Shown here: positions 33,092 to 42,039 of the stretch, in pieces
How positions within the stretch are numbered: the first letter of the stretch is position 1
How the letters are laid out: every line of letters starts with the position of its first letter
Source: Oscillospiraceae bacterium
Lineage (GTDB): Bacteria > Bacillota > Clostridia > Oscillospirales > Oscillospiraceae
NCBI GenBank assembly: GCA_017479425.1
Contig: JAFVCD010000042.1
Coordinates: 1 to 61,945, forward strand
Direction: 5' to 3'
Length of the DNA stretch: 61,945 nucleotides
Translations under genes and position numbers: made by a program
Notes under the pieces: model-generated
The model's input: the letters and a program-made list of their open reading frames with translations, nothing else
What the model was told of the DNA's origin: nothing
The model's database searches: none

Positions 33092-33811
33092 ATGGAGCTT
33101 ACGCTCGACGCAAAATACTGTGAACTCGACTTTGAGGAGCTTGTCCGGGAGAATAAGAGATGGATTCTCGCTCTCGCGTCAAGAACCTGCGGAAGATTTA
33201 TAACGGAGTCGGACGATGAGTGGTCGATAGCGCTTATGGCGTTCAATGAGGCGGTCGGGAGCTTCGACGGCGAAAAGGGCTCGCTTCGCTCCATCGCCTC
33301 GGTGGTCATTCGCCGCCGCCTCACGGATTACATGAGGAGCGAGGGACGGCACAGCGCGGAGCTGACTGTCCGACCCGCCGCCTTTGAGGGCGAGCTTGAG
33401 GAGGATGAATCGGGCGCGCTGGAACTCAGCGTTCGTCAAAGGGTCGCAGAATCGTCAATGGCTGACGACAGCAGTGCAAGAGCCCGTGAGGAGATTGCGG
33501 AGATGCAGGAGATTCTTTCGGAGTACGGCTTCTCGTTCTTCGACCTTGCGGAGGCTTCCCCAAAGGCGGAAAAGACGAAGCGCAGCTGCGGCACAGCTAT
33601 AAGAACGCTCGTCGCAAGCGTTATACTGATGGCAGCGATGAGGCTCAGAAGGCTTCTTCCCGTTAAGGAGCTCAGCGAAAAAAGCGGCGTTGTCCGCAAG
33701 ATCCTCGACCGCCACAGGAAATATATAATCGCCTCGGCGGAGATACTTGACGGAGATTTTCCGATACTTGCGTCGTACTTATCCTATATTAAAAAGGAGG
33801 AAAACGGATGA
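33092..33811 (+). CDS. sigI: RNA polymerase sigma factor SigI
   Basis: The ATG at 33092 is chosen (GGTGA 5 bases upstream); an in-frame GTG at 33083 is possible, with AAGGAAGG too close to it. The protein is about 239 residues, close to the family norm. A sigma-2-like region is visible at about 20-95 (ENKRWILALASRTCGRFI, then ESDDEWSIALMAFNEAVGSF and RRRLTDYMR), and a C-terminal helix-turn-helix region at about 180-235 (LPVKELSEKSGVVRKILDRH). SigI factors direct heat-shock or, in cellulolytic Clostridia, extracellular-polysaccharide-responsive genes. The stop overlaps the rsgI start by 4 bases, the usual sigI-rsgI arrangement. Promoter elements suggest self-activation. Confidence 0.92.
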   Translation: MELTLDAKYCELDFEELVRENKRWILALASRTCGRFITESDDEWSIALMAFNEAVGSFDGEKGSLRSIASVVIRRRLTDYMRSEGRHSAELTVRPAAFEGELEEDESGALELSVRQRVAESSMADDSSARAREEIAEMQEILSEYGFSFFDLAEASPKAEKTKRSCGTAIRTLVASVILMAAMRLRRLLPVKELSEKSGVVRKILDRHRKYIIASAEILDGDFPILASYLSYIKKEENG

Positions 33812-34737
33812 AAGCGATAGTGCTTGAAAAGCGCGGCGGCCTTGCCGCAGTCCTGCGTGAGGACGGCGTTTTCGATACCACAACGCTCTCGTGCGAGGTC
33901 GGAGATACGATAGAATTTGCAGTCCGTAAGCACAAAAGCCCCTGGCTTCGCTCTGCCGCGGCGGCGGTTATAGCGCTTGCGCTGCTCGGCGGCTCATACA
34001 CCTATCTGAGTGTGGACGCCGCGGAGTACGTCTCCCTCGATGTGGGTGAAACGAGCGTTGAGGTATCCGTAAACCACCTCGGCAGAGTGATCGGAGTAAA
34101 GCCGATGAACGACAAGTCGGCGGATATGGCTCTGGAGCTTGAAAAAGATATACGGGGCAAAAAAACGGACGACGCCGTAAAAGACGCCGTCAAGCATATG
34201 AAGAAGGACGAGCCGTCTGAGCCGGTCATCGCCGGAGTAACCTCGGATAACGGCACGGCAGAGAAAATAGAGAGCGCCGTGCGTGAGGCGGTGGACGAAA
34301 CCACCGAGGTCCATACCTTCGAAGTCAGCCGCGATGAGCGAAGCGAGGCGGAGAAGCTCGAAATGAGCGGCGGCAGGCTCGCCTATGACCGCTTTAACGA
34401 GGAAAACCCGCCGGAAAAGCCGGAGGAAGCAACAGCAGACATGACACCGGAGTCACAAGAGGAGCCGGACTTCAATGAGGAAGCGCCAATGGGTGAAAGA
34501 CCGGAAATGCCGGAGGAGCCGGAGGAGCCAATGGGCGAAAGACCGGAAATGCCGGAAGTGCCAATGGGCGAAAGACCGGAAATACCGGAGCTGCCGAATG
34601 AATTTGGTGAAAGGCCGGAGATGCAGGAAAAGCCGGAGTTCGGTGAGCCGCCTATGGGCGAAAGACCCGAAATGCCGCCAATAGAAATGCCCGGCGAGCC
34701 TCCCTTCGGGGAGGCGCCCCCGGATAACATAAGATAA
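33808..34737 (+). CDS. rsgI: RsgI-type transmembrane anti-sigma factor
   Basis: The N-terminal 55 residues form the RsgI anti-sigma domain (KAIVLEKRGGLAAVLREDG), expected to hold SigI at the membrane. One transmembrane helix follows (about 52-70), then the periplasm-facing conserved RsgI segment (EYVSLDVGETSVEVSVNHLG, GVKPMND). The C-terminus (about 210-309) is a Pro/Glu/Met-rich tail with repeated MGERPEMPE units instead of a recognisable carbohydrate-binding module. In C. thermocellum the outer domains of RsgI proteins bind polysaccharide and release the sigma factor. The tail here suggests protein-protein sensing or a stalk. It overlaps sigI and is followed after 15 bases by the SLH gene. 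Confidence 0.9.
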   Translation: MKAIVLEKRGGLAAVLREDGVFDTTTLSCEVGDTIEFAVRKHKSPWLRSAAAAVIALALLGGSYTYLSVDAAEYVSLDVGETSVEVSVNHLGRVIGVKPMNDKSADMALELEKDIRGKKTDDAVKDAVKHMKKDEPSEPVIAGVTSDNGTAEKIESAVREAVDETTEVHTFEVSRDERSEAEKLEMSGGRLAYDRFNEENPPEKPEEATADMTPESQEEPDFNEEAPMGERPEMPEEPEEPMGERPEMPEVPMGERPEIPELPNEFGERPEMQEKPEFGEPPMGERPEMPPIEMPGEPPFGEAPPDNIR

Positions 34738-34752
34738 CAGGAGGAAAGTAAA

Positions 34753-36633
34753 ATGAAAATCGCAAGGAAAGCAATCAGCATTTTATCCGCAATCGCCCTC
34801 TGCGCCTCAATGGCGGCGGGCGCCTTTGCCGCGCCTCCGGGAGGAGGCAGCTCGAGCTCTGTTTCGTGGTCAGGCGCAAATACCATAACCTCGTCGACTA
34901 CCGAGAGCGGCAAGACCTATACCTCGACCTCCGCCGATGAGAACGCGCTTCTTATAAATACTACTGGTACGGTCACGATCACAAACCCGACGGTCACTAA
35001 ATCCGGCGGAACCTCCGCTTCGGATAATTACAGCTTCTATGGAATCAACTCCGGAGTTATGGTAAAGGGCGGCGGAACGGCGAATATTTCGGGCGGAACT
35101 ATCACCACAACTGCCGCAGGAGCGAACGGCGTATTCTCCTACGGCGCAAACAGCGGCTCAACCAACGCAACGGGCGACGGTACGACGGTAAACATCTCAG
35201 ACACTGTCATCACCACCACCGGAAACGGCTCCGGCGGCATAATGACGACCTACGGCGGCACTACGAATGCGTCAAATCTGACAATTACCACCTCCGGCGG
35301 CTCGTCTGCGCCCATAAGGACCGACCGGGGCGGCGGATGGGTAACGGTTGACGGCGGAACATACACATCGAACGGTCTCGGCTCGCCGGCGATCTATTCA
35401 ACGGCAGACGTAAAGGTATCGAATGCAACGCTTGTTTCCAACAAGTCAGAGGGTGTCTGCATCGAAGGCACCGGCTCCATTGAGCTTACAGACTGCGATC
35501 TGACCGCCACGAACAACGCCTTGAACGGCAATGCGACCTTCTATGATACGATCATGATCTATCAGTCGATGTCCGGCGACGCCGACAGCGGCTCATCTCA
35601 CTTCACCATGACCGGTGGAAAGCTGACAAGCAACAACGGTCACGTTTTCCACGTTACCAACACCAATGCGGTCATCACGCTGTCCGGCGTTGACATCGTG
35701 AACAACGATTCTGACAATGTGCTTCTCTCGGTCTGCGATGACGGCTGGAGCGGAGGAAGCAATATCGCCGCGCTGAACGCCGACGGTCAGACTCTCGAGG
35801 GAACTATCCTCGTGGGAAGCGATTCCACGCTCACAATGAGCCTTGCTGACGGCTCTGTTTATACCGGCGCAATCAGCGGCAGTATTACTAACGGCAAGGG
35901 AGCGAGCGTGTCAAGCTCCGTCGGAAAGGTCAGCGTAACGCTCGACAGCACTTCAAAATGGGTGCTCACCGCAGATACCTATATCTCCTCCTTCTCCGGC
36001 TCCGCGGCGAACGTGATCTCAAACGGCTATACTCTCTATGTAAACGGCACTGCGCTCTCCGGCACCACCGAGAGCGAAAGCACCGCGGAGGAAACGCCGT
36101 CGTCGTGGGCTGTCGAAGAGGTTTCAGCGGCAATCGAGCTTGGGCTCGTTCCTGAAAATCTCCAAAAGAACTACACGTCTGAGGTAAGCCGAGCGGATGT
36201 TGCAGAGCTGTTTATAAACCTCATTACCGAGGCAAGCGGCAAGAGCGTTTCCACGCTTCTCAGCGAAAACGGCGCAGAAATTGACCAAAGCGCATTCACA
36301 GACACGACGGATTACAACGTGTTCGCCGCAAACGCTCTCGGTCTTATAAACGGAATCGGAAACAGTAAATTCGGACCCGATTACAGTCTTACCCGCGCCC
36401 AGCTTGCGGCAATTCTTACGAGATGCGCAAAGCTTCTCGGCACCGACACCTCCGGCTATACGCATTCCTTCACCGACGTGAGCGACCATTGGGTGGATTC
36501 CGAGCTTGGCTGGGCGGCGACTGTAAACGTGTTCAAGGGAGTCGGCACCGGCGAGTTCAAGCCGGATGACGCGCTGACTGTCGAACAGGCGATAGCCGTA
36601 ACCTACCGCGCGCTTCAGGTTCTGAAGGGCTGA
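34753..36633 (+). CDS. secreted beta-helix-like SLH surface protein
   Basis: GGAGG lies 7 bases before the ATG. The 626-residue protein has a signal peptide (1-27, ending AGAFA-APPGG) and a Ser/Thr/Gly-rich repetitive region (about 35-430). That region has short beta-strands such as TVTITNPTVTKSGG, ANISGGTITTTAAG and GSIELTDCDLTATNN, typical of right-handed beta-helix adhesins. Two to three SLH repeats follow (about 450-626; FTDTTDYNVFAANALGLING, FTDVSDHWVDSELGWAATVN). It should be wall-bound. It is the third gene of the sigI-rsgI operon (15-base gap), so it is a plausible effector of that system. A long perfect hairpin terminator follows. Confidence 0.88.
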   Translation: MKIARKAISILSAIALCASMAAGAFAAPPGGGSSSSVSWSGANTITSSTTESGKTYTSTSADENALLINTTGTVTITNPTVTKSGGTSASDNYSFYGINSGVMVKGGGTANISGGTITTTAAGANGVFSYGANSGSTNATGDGTTVNISDTVITTTGNGSGGIMTTYGGTTNASNLTITTSGGSSAPIRTDRGGGWVTVDGGTYTSNGLGSPAIYSTADVKVSNATLVSNKSEGVCIEGTGSIELTDCDLTATNNALNGNATFYDTIMIYQSMSGDADSGSSHFTMTGGKLTSNNGHVFHVTNTNAVITLSGVDIVNNDSDNVLLSVCDDGWSGGSNIAALNADGQTLEGTILVGSDSTLTMSLADGSVYTGAISGSITNGKGASVSSSVGKVSVTLDSTSKWVLTADTYISSFSGSAANVISNGYTLYVNGTALSGTTESESTAEETPSSWAVEEVSAAIELGLVPENLQKNYTSEVSRADVAELFINLITEASGKSVSTLLSENGAEIDQSAFTDTTDYNVFAANALGLINGIGNSKFGPDYSLTRAQLAAILTRCAKLLGTDTSGYTHSFTDVSDHWVDSELGWAATVNVFKGVGTGEFKPDDALTVEQAIAVTYRALQVLKG

Positions 36634-36642
36634 GAAACAGAA

Positions 36643-36686
36643 CACCGAAGCAGACGAGCGAGCGCTCGTCTGCTTCGGTGCGTTTT
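36643..36686 (+). terminator. 18-bp perfect stem terminator after the sigI operon
   Basis: Arms 36643-36660 and 36663-36680 pair without mismatch, followed by CGTTTTT. It ends the sigI-rsgI-SLH operon. The sequence after it (TATATATGATAAAGC) resembles that after the 2107 hairpin (TATATGTATAAAAGC), which also precedes a signal-peptide gene. Confidence 0.88.
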
Positions 36687-36730
36687 TATATATGATAAAG
36701 CCGAAAATAGCGGCGCGATAGGAGATAATT

Positions 36731-36810
36731 ATGAAAAAAGTTACAAAAGCATTGAGCTGGCTCCTGAGCCTTGCGCCGGTGCTGTCGCTTATGCCGGGGA
36801 TGAGACTGAC
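36731..36810 (+). pseudogene. signal-peptide stub of a lost secreted protein
   Basis: AGGAGATAATT precedes an ATG opening a typical signal peptide (MKKVTKALSWLLSLAPVLSL). After about 26 residues the sequence runs into the antisense of a GH3 gene fragment, so only the 5' end of this secreted gene survives. The likely lost partner was an SLH-type protein, judging from the shared leader layout. Confidence 0.65.
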
Positions 36811-37058
36811 GCCGCGCCCTCCTCCTCGAGGCGGCAGCAGGTGTCCCAATCGTGGGCGACAAGCTCTTCCTCGGTTTCAAAGTCCGTCCAGAAGAAGAAT
36901 CTGGAGTTTTCACCGGGGACTGTCCTCTGCGTTTCGGCGCCGAGAGCGGCGTTAATCATCGTCGCATAGTAGCTCGTGACGGGTATGGCTATAACGAGAA
37001 TGAGCGCAATGACGGCGGTGATTATTGTCGGTATTTTCCAAAAATTGCGTTTTTTCAT
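36811..37058 (-). pseudogene. N-terminal fragment of a permuted GH3, duplicate of module A
   Basis: On the minus strand from the ATG at 37058 the frame reads MKKRNFWKIPTIITAVIALI and on to FFFWTDFETEEELVAHDWDT. It is nearly identical to the first 83 residues of the GH3 at 25076-28027, then breaks off into the signal-peptide stub. DNA identity is high in the stretch 36811-37058 versus about 27780-28027, so the duplication is fairly recent or under conversion. Confidence 0.88.
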
Positions 37059-37156
37059 AGCCTTGCCACCTATTTTTTCTGAGGATAGCATGGCGCCGAA
37101 GCCGCAAAAAGCAAGAAATGCCGCACAACCTTTGGCTGAAGCGGATAATTTTCGGG

Positions 37157-37454
37157 CTATTTATTCGGAAGAGTAATCGTCAGGAAAAACATATTTCCGG
37201 CGGTTTCTGTTTTGACCTCGCCTCCGCAGCTTTCTGCGATGTAGCGCATGCTTTTAAGTCCGTAGCCATGACGGCTTTTTTCGGCAAATAACGAGCAGAT
37301 AAACCGAAAACAGCGCTATATCCAGGAACAGTGTTATAAGCTGTATCATAAGGTGTGTGCTCATTGTGCCCTGAGGCTTCGAGATATAATATCTCATCTG
37401 CTGAGAGGTTAATGACTTTTACACGCCGGGGAGTTTTTCTGCTTTCTCTGTCTT
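37157..37454 (-). pseudogene. collapsed remnant of the module A kinase and regulator genes
   Basis: Four short blocks match module A in the same order. They are the kinase 3' end (37157-37279 versus about 28129-28252), the kinase 5' end (about 37273-37364 versus 29340-29430), part of the LytTR coding region (37369-37420 versus about 29668-29720) and the regulator upstream region (37421-37454 versus about 30190-30223). About 2.4 kb has been lost by three internal deletions. Short identities lie at the junctions (GGCTTTT, TTTT), consistent with deletion between short direct repeats. No product is expected. Confidence 0.85.
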
Positions 37455-37544
37455 ATCTCAGCTCTTCGCGCCACGCTGCCCCCGGCATCACACACTTCAC
37501 GATTAAAAAATGCCATTCGCGCTGAAAACGTTTTTTTTCCTGCA

Positions 37545-37564
37545 ATTATGCTATGCTCTCCTCG
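37545..37564 (+). promoter_or_regulatory. putative promoter of module B with shared TGCTATGCT box
   Basis: ATTATGCTATGCTCTCCTCG lies 30 bases before the ribosome site of the first module B gene. TATGCT (37552-37557) is a plausible -10. The same box is found before GH3 module A. A small GGCGG..CCGCC hairpin follows at 37570-37584. Confidence 0.4.
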
Positions 37565-37606
37565 AAAAAGGCGGAGAATCCGCCAAAAAATATAGAGGAG
37601 GATAAA

Positions 37607-37999
37607 ATGAAAAACAGGTTTCTTAACAAGGCGCCCGGCTTCCGGGTGCTGCTCTGCGCGATCGCGGCTTCGCTCGTGACCGCCGTGGCTTACGCGATCA
37701 TCTATTCAAGCACGCGCTTTATGTCCTGGGCTGCCTTCGGCATACTCATCGGCGGCGCGGCGCTCGCACTCGCACTGGTGCTGTGCGGACTTGAGCGCTT
37801 TGCTCCGTCCGTTATGCTGGTAGCGAGCCTTATCGCGCTTATGTTCCACATTTATTACATCTATTTCTTTATCTCGTCCGTTGCGACGGGCATCCAGTTT
37901 TCGGGCTTCCCTCTGGACTTTTACGTTAACTTCGTACTTTACGGCATAACGCTCGTGCTTAGCATTGTCTGCGTGTTTATGCCTGTCGAAGAGAAATAA
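37607..37999 (+). CDS. small four-helix membrane protein of GH3 module B
   Basis: GAGGAGG precedes the ATG at 37607. The 130-residue protein has four hydrophobic helices (about 13-33, 41-62, 66-90 and 105-125) and short charged ends (MKNRFLNK, MPVEEK). No family signature is recognised. It ends 15 bases before the GH3 start, so the two are co-transcribed. A role in membrane insertion or complex formation of the double-anchored GH3 is possible but unproven. Module A has no equivalent gene. Confidence 0.8.
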   Translation: MKNRFLNKAPGFRVLLCAIAASLVTAVAYAIIYSSTRFMSWAAFGILIGGAALALALVLCGLERFAPSVMLVASLIALMFHIYYIYFFISSVATGIQFSGFPLDFYVNFVLYGITLVLSIVCVFMPVEEK

Positions 38000-38014
38000 G
38001 GGGAGGGAATGGAA

Positions 38015-41000
38015 ATGAAATTCAGCTTAGTGAGAAAAATTGCCACCGTCGTTTCGCTTATTCTTGCGGCGACGCTGTTTACCGGCACGCTCATTGCCAA
38101 CGCCAATGCGAACAACATCTCAAACATCCTCGGCGCAAAGACCTTTGAGGTAGTGGACACCGGCGACGGCACGCAGGACACTGAATATTATAAATCCGAC
38201 TACACCACCGTCGGAGAGCTTCGCGCCGCAGGTCACAGAACCGCGGAGGAGGTGCTCGAGGAGGGCATCGTTCTCCTGAAGAACGAGCAGGGCGCGCTTC
38301 CGCTCTCCAAGGGCGACAAGGTCAGCCTTGTCGGAGTGACGAGCTACGATCCGGTCTATGGCGGCACCGGCTCCGGCACGATCAGCGTAGCTGACGCAAA
38401 GGACTACGTTACCTCGCTCACAAATGCGGGTCTTACCGTGAACCCCGAGCTTACCGCTCTCTATACCTCCGAGGACTGGGCGCAGTACAAGCGCGGCACC
38501 GAGGGCTCCTTCGGCGGCACAGCGCTTATGATACACGAGGCGCCCTGGAGCGTTGTTGACGCGGCGGCGGGCAGCACTCTTGCACAGTACGGCGACGCGG
38601 CGATCTTCACCATCGGCAGAGTCGGCGGCGAGGGCTATGACCTCAAGCGCGGCAACTCCGACGGAATCGACAACGGCGACGGCCTCGGCCACGACTACCT
38701 CGGCCTGAACGAGAACGAAATAAGCGTTCTCGAGGGACTTAAGGCGAAGAAGGCGGCAGGCGAGATAAAAAAGATAATCGTTCTCATCAACTACGCCGGT
38801 ATGTTCGAGGCTGAATTCCTCCGCGACGACGCGATCGACGCAGCTCTCTGGGTCGGCGCTCTCGGCGTCGGCGGAAACGCGGTCGGCAGGATCCTCACCG
38901 GCGAGGTCAGTCCCTCCGGACGCCTGCCCGACACCATGTGGACAGACAACGCAAAGAACCCCGTAAACGTAAACTACGGCGCGTTCATCTTTGACAACGC
39001 CACCGATTTCGACGTTCCGAACTACGTCGGCTCCGGAATGTACCCCGAGGTCACTCTTGCGACCTACGTCGTGTATCAGGAGGGTATGTACCTCGGCTAC
39101 CGCTATACCGAGACAAGATATGAGGATACCGTCCTCGGCACGCCGAACGCCGGCAGCTTCGACTATGACGACGTCGTAGCCTATCCCTTTGCTTACGGCA
39201 TGAGCTACGCTGACTTCTCCCTCTCCGAGGCGAAGGTTGCAAAGACCGGCGAGCGCGAATACACCGCCTCCGTCAAGGTAACGAACACCTCCGATAAGTT
39301 CAGCGGCAAGTGCTCCGTTCCCGTTTACGTTTCCAAGCCCTACACAGATTATGCAAGGCAGAACAAGATCCAGGTCCCGAGCGTTGAGCTTGTAAACTTC
39401 GGCAAGACCCGCGTTCTCGCGCCGGGAGAGAGCGAGACTCTTACCATCACCCTTGACGAGAAGTTCTTTGCCTCTTATGACGCTTACGGCGCCGAGGGCT
39501 ACGTTCTTATGGACGGCGACTACTATGTTGTTGTAGGCGGCAACGCGCACGAGGCGGTAAACAGCCTTCTCGAAGCAAAGAAGCAGAACGGCGTAAAGCT
39601 CGACGAGAGCAAGCTGAACGGCAGCGGCGACGCGAGCCTCGTAACAAAGTTCACACTTTCCTTCAACAAGGATAAATATGCCTTCTCCGACGCCGTTTCC
39701 ATGCTCGACGGCACCGAGAATATCCGCGTTACCAATCTCTTTGACTTTGCGGACATCAACCGTTACTCCGGACGCGGCGACAATGCTGTCGAGTATTACA
39801 GCCGCGACAACTGGGCGGCGGTTTCCATGGATATGACGAACGGCCACGCGACCCTCAAAATGACCGACCAGATGGCGAAGGAGATATTCGCGCAGGTTCC
39901 CGAGATGACCGGACAGTACAACAACTCCACCGGCGTACCGGCAAGATACCGCCAGCCCATTCCAAACGACGACGGACAGTATCCGACCTACGGTGCGCAG
40001 AACGGCCTGAGCCTTATCAATATGCGCTATGATGAAAACGGCGAGGAGATCAGCTTCTTTGACCCGGCGTGGGATACCTTCCTCGATCAGCTCACCTGGG
40101 ATGAGACGATGAACCTCGTCAGCAGCGGCTTCCACATGACCGAGCCGGCGGAGAGCGTAGCAAAGCCGGCGACCAAGGATGAAAACGGACCCAACGGCTT
40201 CGGCGGCTGGGCATTCTGGAGCGGCTATTACACCGGAAAGAACGGACTTGCCTATCGCAAGGCGGCGGCAGCCGGATTTGTTGACGCAGAGGGTAACGTC
40301 GGCGAGGGCGCCGATCCCGAGGGCTGGACAAAGATGACCGGCTTCCCGGCGAATGGAATTCTTGCAGCGACCTTCAATCAGGAGCTTGCGCTCAGAGCGG
40401 GCAAGATCATCGGCGAGGACGGCCTCTGGGCAGGCTGCAGCGGCCTTTACGGTCTCGGAATGAACACACACAGAAGCCCCTATCTCGGAAGAACCTGCGA
40501 GTATTACAGCGAGGACAGCGTCCTCACGGGACTTATCGGCGCCGCGGAGACCTACGGCGTTGAGTCAAAGGGCGTTCACGTCTATAACAAGCACTGCGCT
40601 CTTAACGATCAGGAGGAGACGAGACACGGAATCTGCACCTGGCTTTCCGAGCAGGCTCTCCGCGAGATCTACCTCAGAAGCTTTGAGCTGCCCATCACCC
40701 TCGGCGGGGCATTCAACACGATGGCATCCTTCTCCCGCTTCGGCACACAGTCCGCGGCGGCCTGCCCCGAGCTTGCGGAGAACTTCCTGCGCGGCGAGTG
40801 CGGCATGAAGGGCATCATCGTAACCGACGCCTACGGTGATATGAACGGCAGCCAGAACATCGAGCCGTACTTCGAGATGGCATATGCCATCTATCACGGC
40901 GGCAGCGACATCCCCGACGGCGCGCAGCCCCAGAGCGAGGGACACTTCGCAAAGTTTGAATCGGGCTACAGCGAGATGGCGTGGCAGATGCGCAGAGCCG

Positions 41001-41200
41001 CAAAGAGGATCATGTATCAGACCCTCTGGTCCAATGCCATGAACGGAATATCCTCCACGACTAAGATCGTGAAGCTCACTCCCGCGTGGCAGACTACTCT
41101 CTACACCGTTGACACCATCGTTTACGTTCTGTTCGGCCTCTGCGCCGTCTGGACTCTTGTGTCAGTATTTGCGGATGAGAAAAAGCGCCTCGGAAAGTAA
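38015..41200 (+). CDS. domain-permuted GH3 beta-glycosidase tethered at both ends (module B)
   Basis: The ATG at 38015 is preferred (GGGAGG 8 bases upstream) over the one at 38009. The 1,061-residue protein has an N-terminal helix (about 8-30) and a C-terminal one (about 1025-1050). The order is the GH3 alpha/beta sandwich first (GTGSGTISVADA, GRVGGEGYDL), then a fibronectin-III-like part. A TIM-barrel follows with NKHCALNDQEE, ASFSRFGTQ and nucleophile motif GIIVTDAYGDM (D938). It is a paralogue of the module A enzyme but only distantly similar outside the motifs, so substrate range may differ. Located between the small membrane protein and a LytTR system. A hairpin terminator follows. Confidence 0.93.
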   Translation: MKFSLVRKIATVVSLILAATLFTGTLIANANANNISNILGAKTFEVVDTGDGTQDTEYYKSDYTTVGELRAAGHRTAEEVLEEGIVLLKNEQGALPLSKGDKVSLVGVTSYDPVYGGTGSGTISVADAKDYVTSLTNAGLTVNPELTALYTSEDWAQYKRGTEGSFGGTALMIHEAPWSVVDAAAGSTLAQYGDAAIFTIGRVGGEGYDLKRGNSDGIDNGDGLGHDYLGLNENEISVLEGLKAKKAAGEIKKIIVLINYAGMFEAEFLRDDAIDAALWVGALGVGGNAVGRILTGEVSPSGRLPDTMWTDNAKNPVNVNYGAFIFDNATDFDVPNYVGSGMYPEVTLATYVVYQEGMYLGYRYTETRYEDTVLGTPNAGSFDYDDVVAYPFAYGMSYADFSLSEAKVAKTGEREYTASVKVTNTSDKFSGKCSVPVYVSKPYTDYARQNKIQVPSVELVNFGKTRVLAPGESETLTITLDEKFFASYDAYGAEGYVLMDGDYYVVVGGNAHEAVNSLLEAKKQNGVKLDESKLNGSGDASLVTKFTLSFNKDKYAFSDAVSMLDGTENIRVTNLFDFADINRYSGRGDNAVEYYSRDNWAAVSMDMTNGHATLKMTDQMAKEIFAQVPEMTGQYNNSTGVPARYRQPIPNDDGQYPTYGAQNGLSLINMRYDENGEEISFFDPAWDTFLDQLTWDETMNLVSSGFHMTEPAESVAKPATKDENGPNGFGGWAFWSGYYTGKNGLAYRKAAAAGFVDAEGNVGEGADPEGWTKMTGFPANGILAATFNQELALRAGKIIGEDGLWAGCSGLYGLGMNTHRSPYLGRTCEYYSEDSVLTGLIGAAETYGVESKGVHVYNKHCALNDQEETRHGICTWLSEQALREIYLRSFELPITLGGAFNTMASFSRFGTQSAAACPELAENFLRGECGMKGIIVTDAYGDMNGSQNIEPYFEMAYAIYHGGSDIPDGAQPQSEGHFAKFESGYSEMAWQMRRAAKRIMYQTLWSNAMNGISSTTKIVKLTPAWQTTLYTVDTIVYVLFGLCAVWTLVSVFADEKKRLGK

Positions 41201-41222
41201 AGAATAAGCGAATATGACCGGT

Positions 41223-41253
41223 AAATTGTCCCCACGATAAGAGGGGACAATTT
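41223..41253 (+). terminator. stem-loop after GH3 module B
   Basis: AAATTGTCCCC and AGGGGACAATTT form an 11-bp stem with an eight-base loop, 22 bases after the stop codon. The flanking A/T arms serve as the T-run. It separates the GH3 gene from the regulator genes. Confidence 0.75.
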
Positions 41254-41311
41254 GCCGTATTGTAATTATTCCGGCAAGTGGTAAAATGGCTGTATAAGGG
41301 GGGAGAACGCC

Positions 41312-42025
41312 TTGATTTCGGTTGCGATTGTGGATGACGAAAAGGTCGAGCGGGAGCGGATACGAGCGGCGCTCGACTTTGTAGCGAAGAAAAAGGAAGT
41401 GTATTTCAATATCGAGGAGTTCGCCTCGGCGGAGACCTTTCTCATTAAGTATAACTATAACTTCGACCTCATTTTTATGGACGTTATGTTCGGCAAAGAG
41501 CAGAACGGGATGGACGCGGCGCGTGAGCTGCGCAAAATGGATACAGAGGTCGGCATAGTTTTTGTAACGAATATGGCGCAGATGGCGATAGCGGGTTACG
41601 AGGTCGAGGCGCTCGACTTTGTGCTGAAGCCGGTGGAAAAGCGCGCTTTTCTCCTGAAAATGGACAGAATAATCGCAAGGATAGGAAAGCAGTCTGAGGA
41701 ATTTATCTCCGTAAACTGCGAGCGCGAGGTTATCCGCCTGCGCGCAAGGCTCATAAGATACCTTGTTGTTGACGACCATTATGTTGAGTATCACTCACCG
41801 GAGGGCGTTTTTGCCGAGTATATCACGCTCTCCGCCGCGGAAAAAAAGCTCGGAAGCGGCAATTTCTGCCGCTGTGACCGCGGCTGCCTTGTCAATCTGA
41901 GATACGTTTCTCAGATAACGAAGGACAGCTGCATCGTCGACGGCGAGGAGCTTACGATAGCGAGGCACCGCAGAGCGGAGTTCAGACAGGCTTACGCGGA
42001 TTATCTCTGCGGTATGAGAGGGTGA
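41312..42025 (+). CDS. LytTR-family response regulator (module B)
   Basis: The start is TTG at 41312 behind GGGGGGA. The 237-residue protein has a receiver domain (acidic pair in VDDE, D57 in IFMDVMFG, Lys in VLKPVE) and a LytTR domain (about 135-235; YLVVDDHYVEYHS, FCRCDRGCLVNLRYVSQI). It should activate or repress genes with LytTR direct-repeat sites, possibly the adjacent GH3 operon. The kinase gene begins 14 bases downstream. Confidence 0.92.
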   Translation: MISVAIVDDEKVERERIRAALDFVAKKKEVYFNIEEFASAETFLIKYNYNFDLIFMDVMFGKEQNGMDAARELRKMDTEVGIVFVTNMAQMAIAGYEVEALDFVLKPVEKRAFLLKMDRIIARIGKQSEEFISVNCEREVIRLRARLIRYLVVDDHYVEYHSPEGVFAEYITLSAAEKKLGSGNFCRCDRGCLVNLRYVSQITKDSCIVDGEELTIARHRRAEFRQAYADYLCGMRG

Positions 42026-42039
42026 GAGGAGTGGATATT

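Noticed and set aside
38120-40471. A 783-codon open frame antisense to the module B GH3 gene
   Set aside because: It is a by-product of codon bias. There is no ribosome site, it is rich in Val/Arg/Leu with no family motifs, and it lies fully opposite a clear GH3 coding region. The same applies to other long antisense frames (8300-9334, 10307-11614, 22213-23523, 47046-48131).
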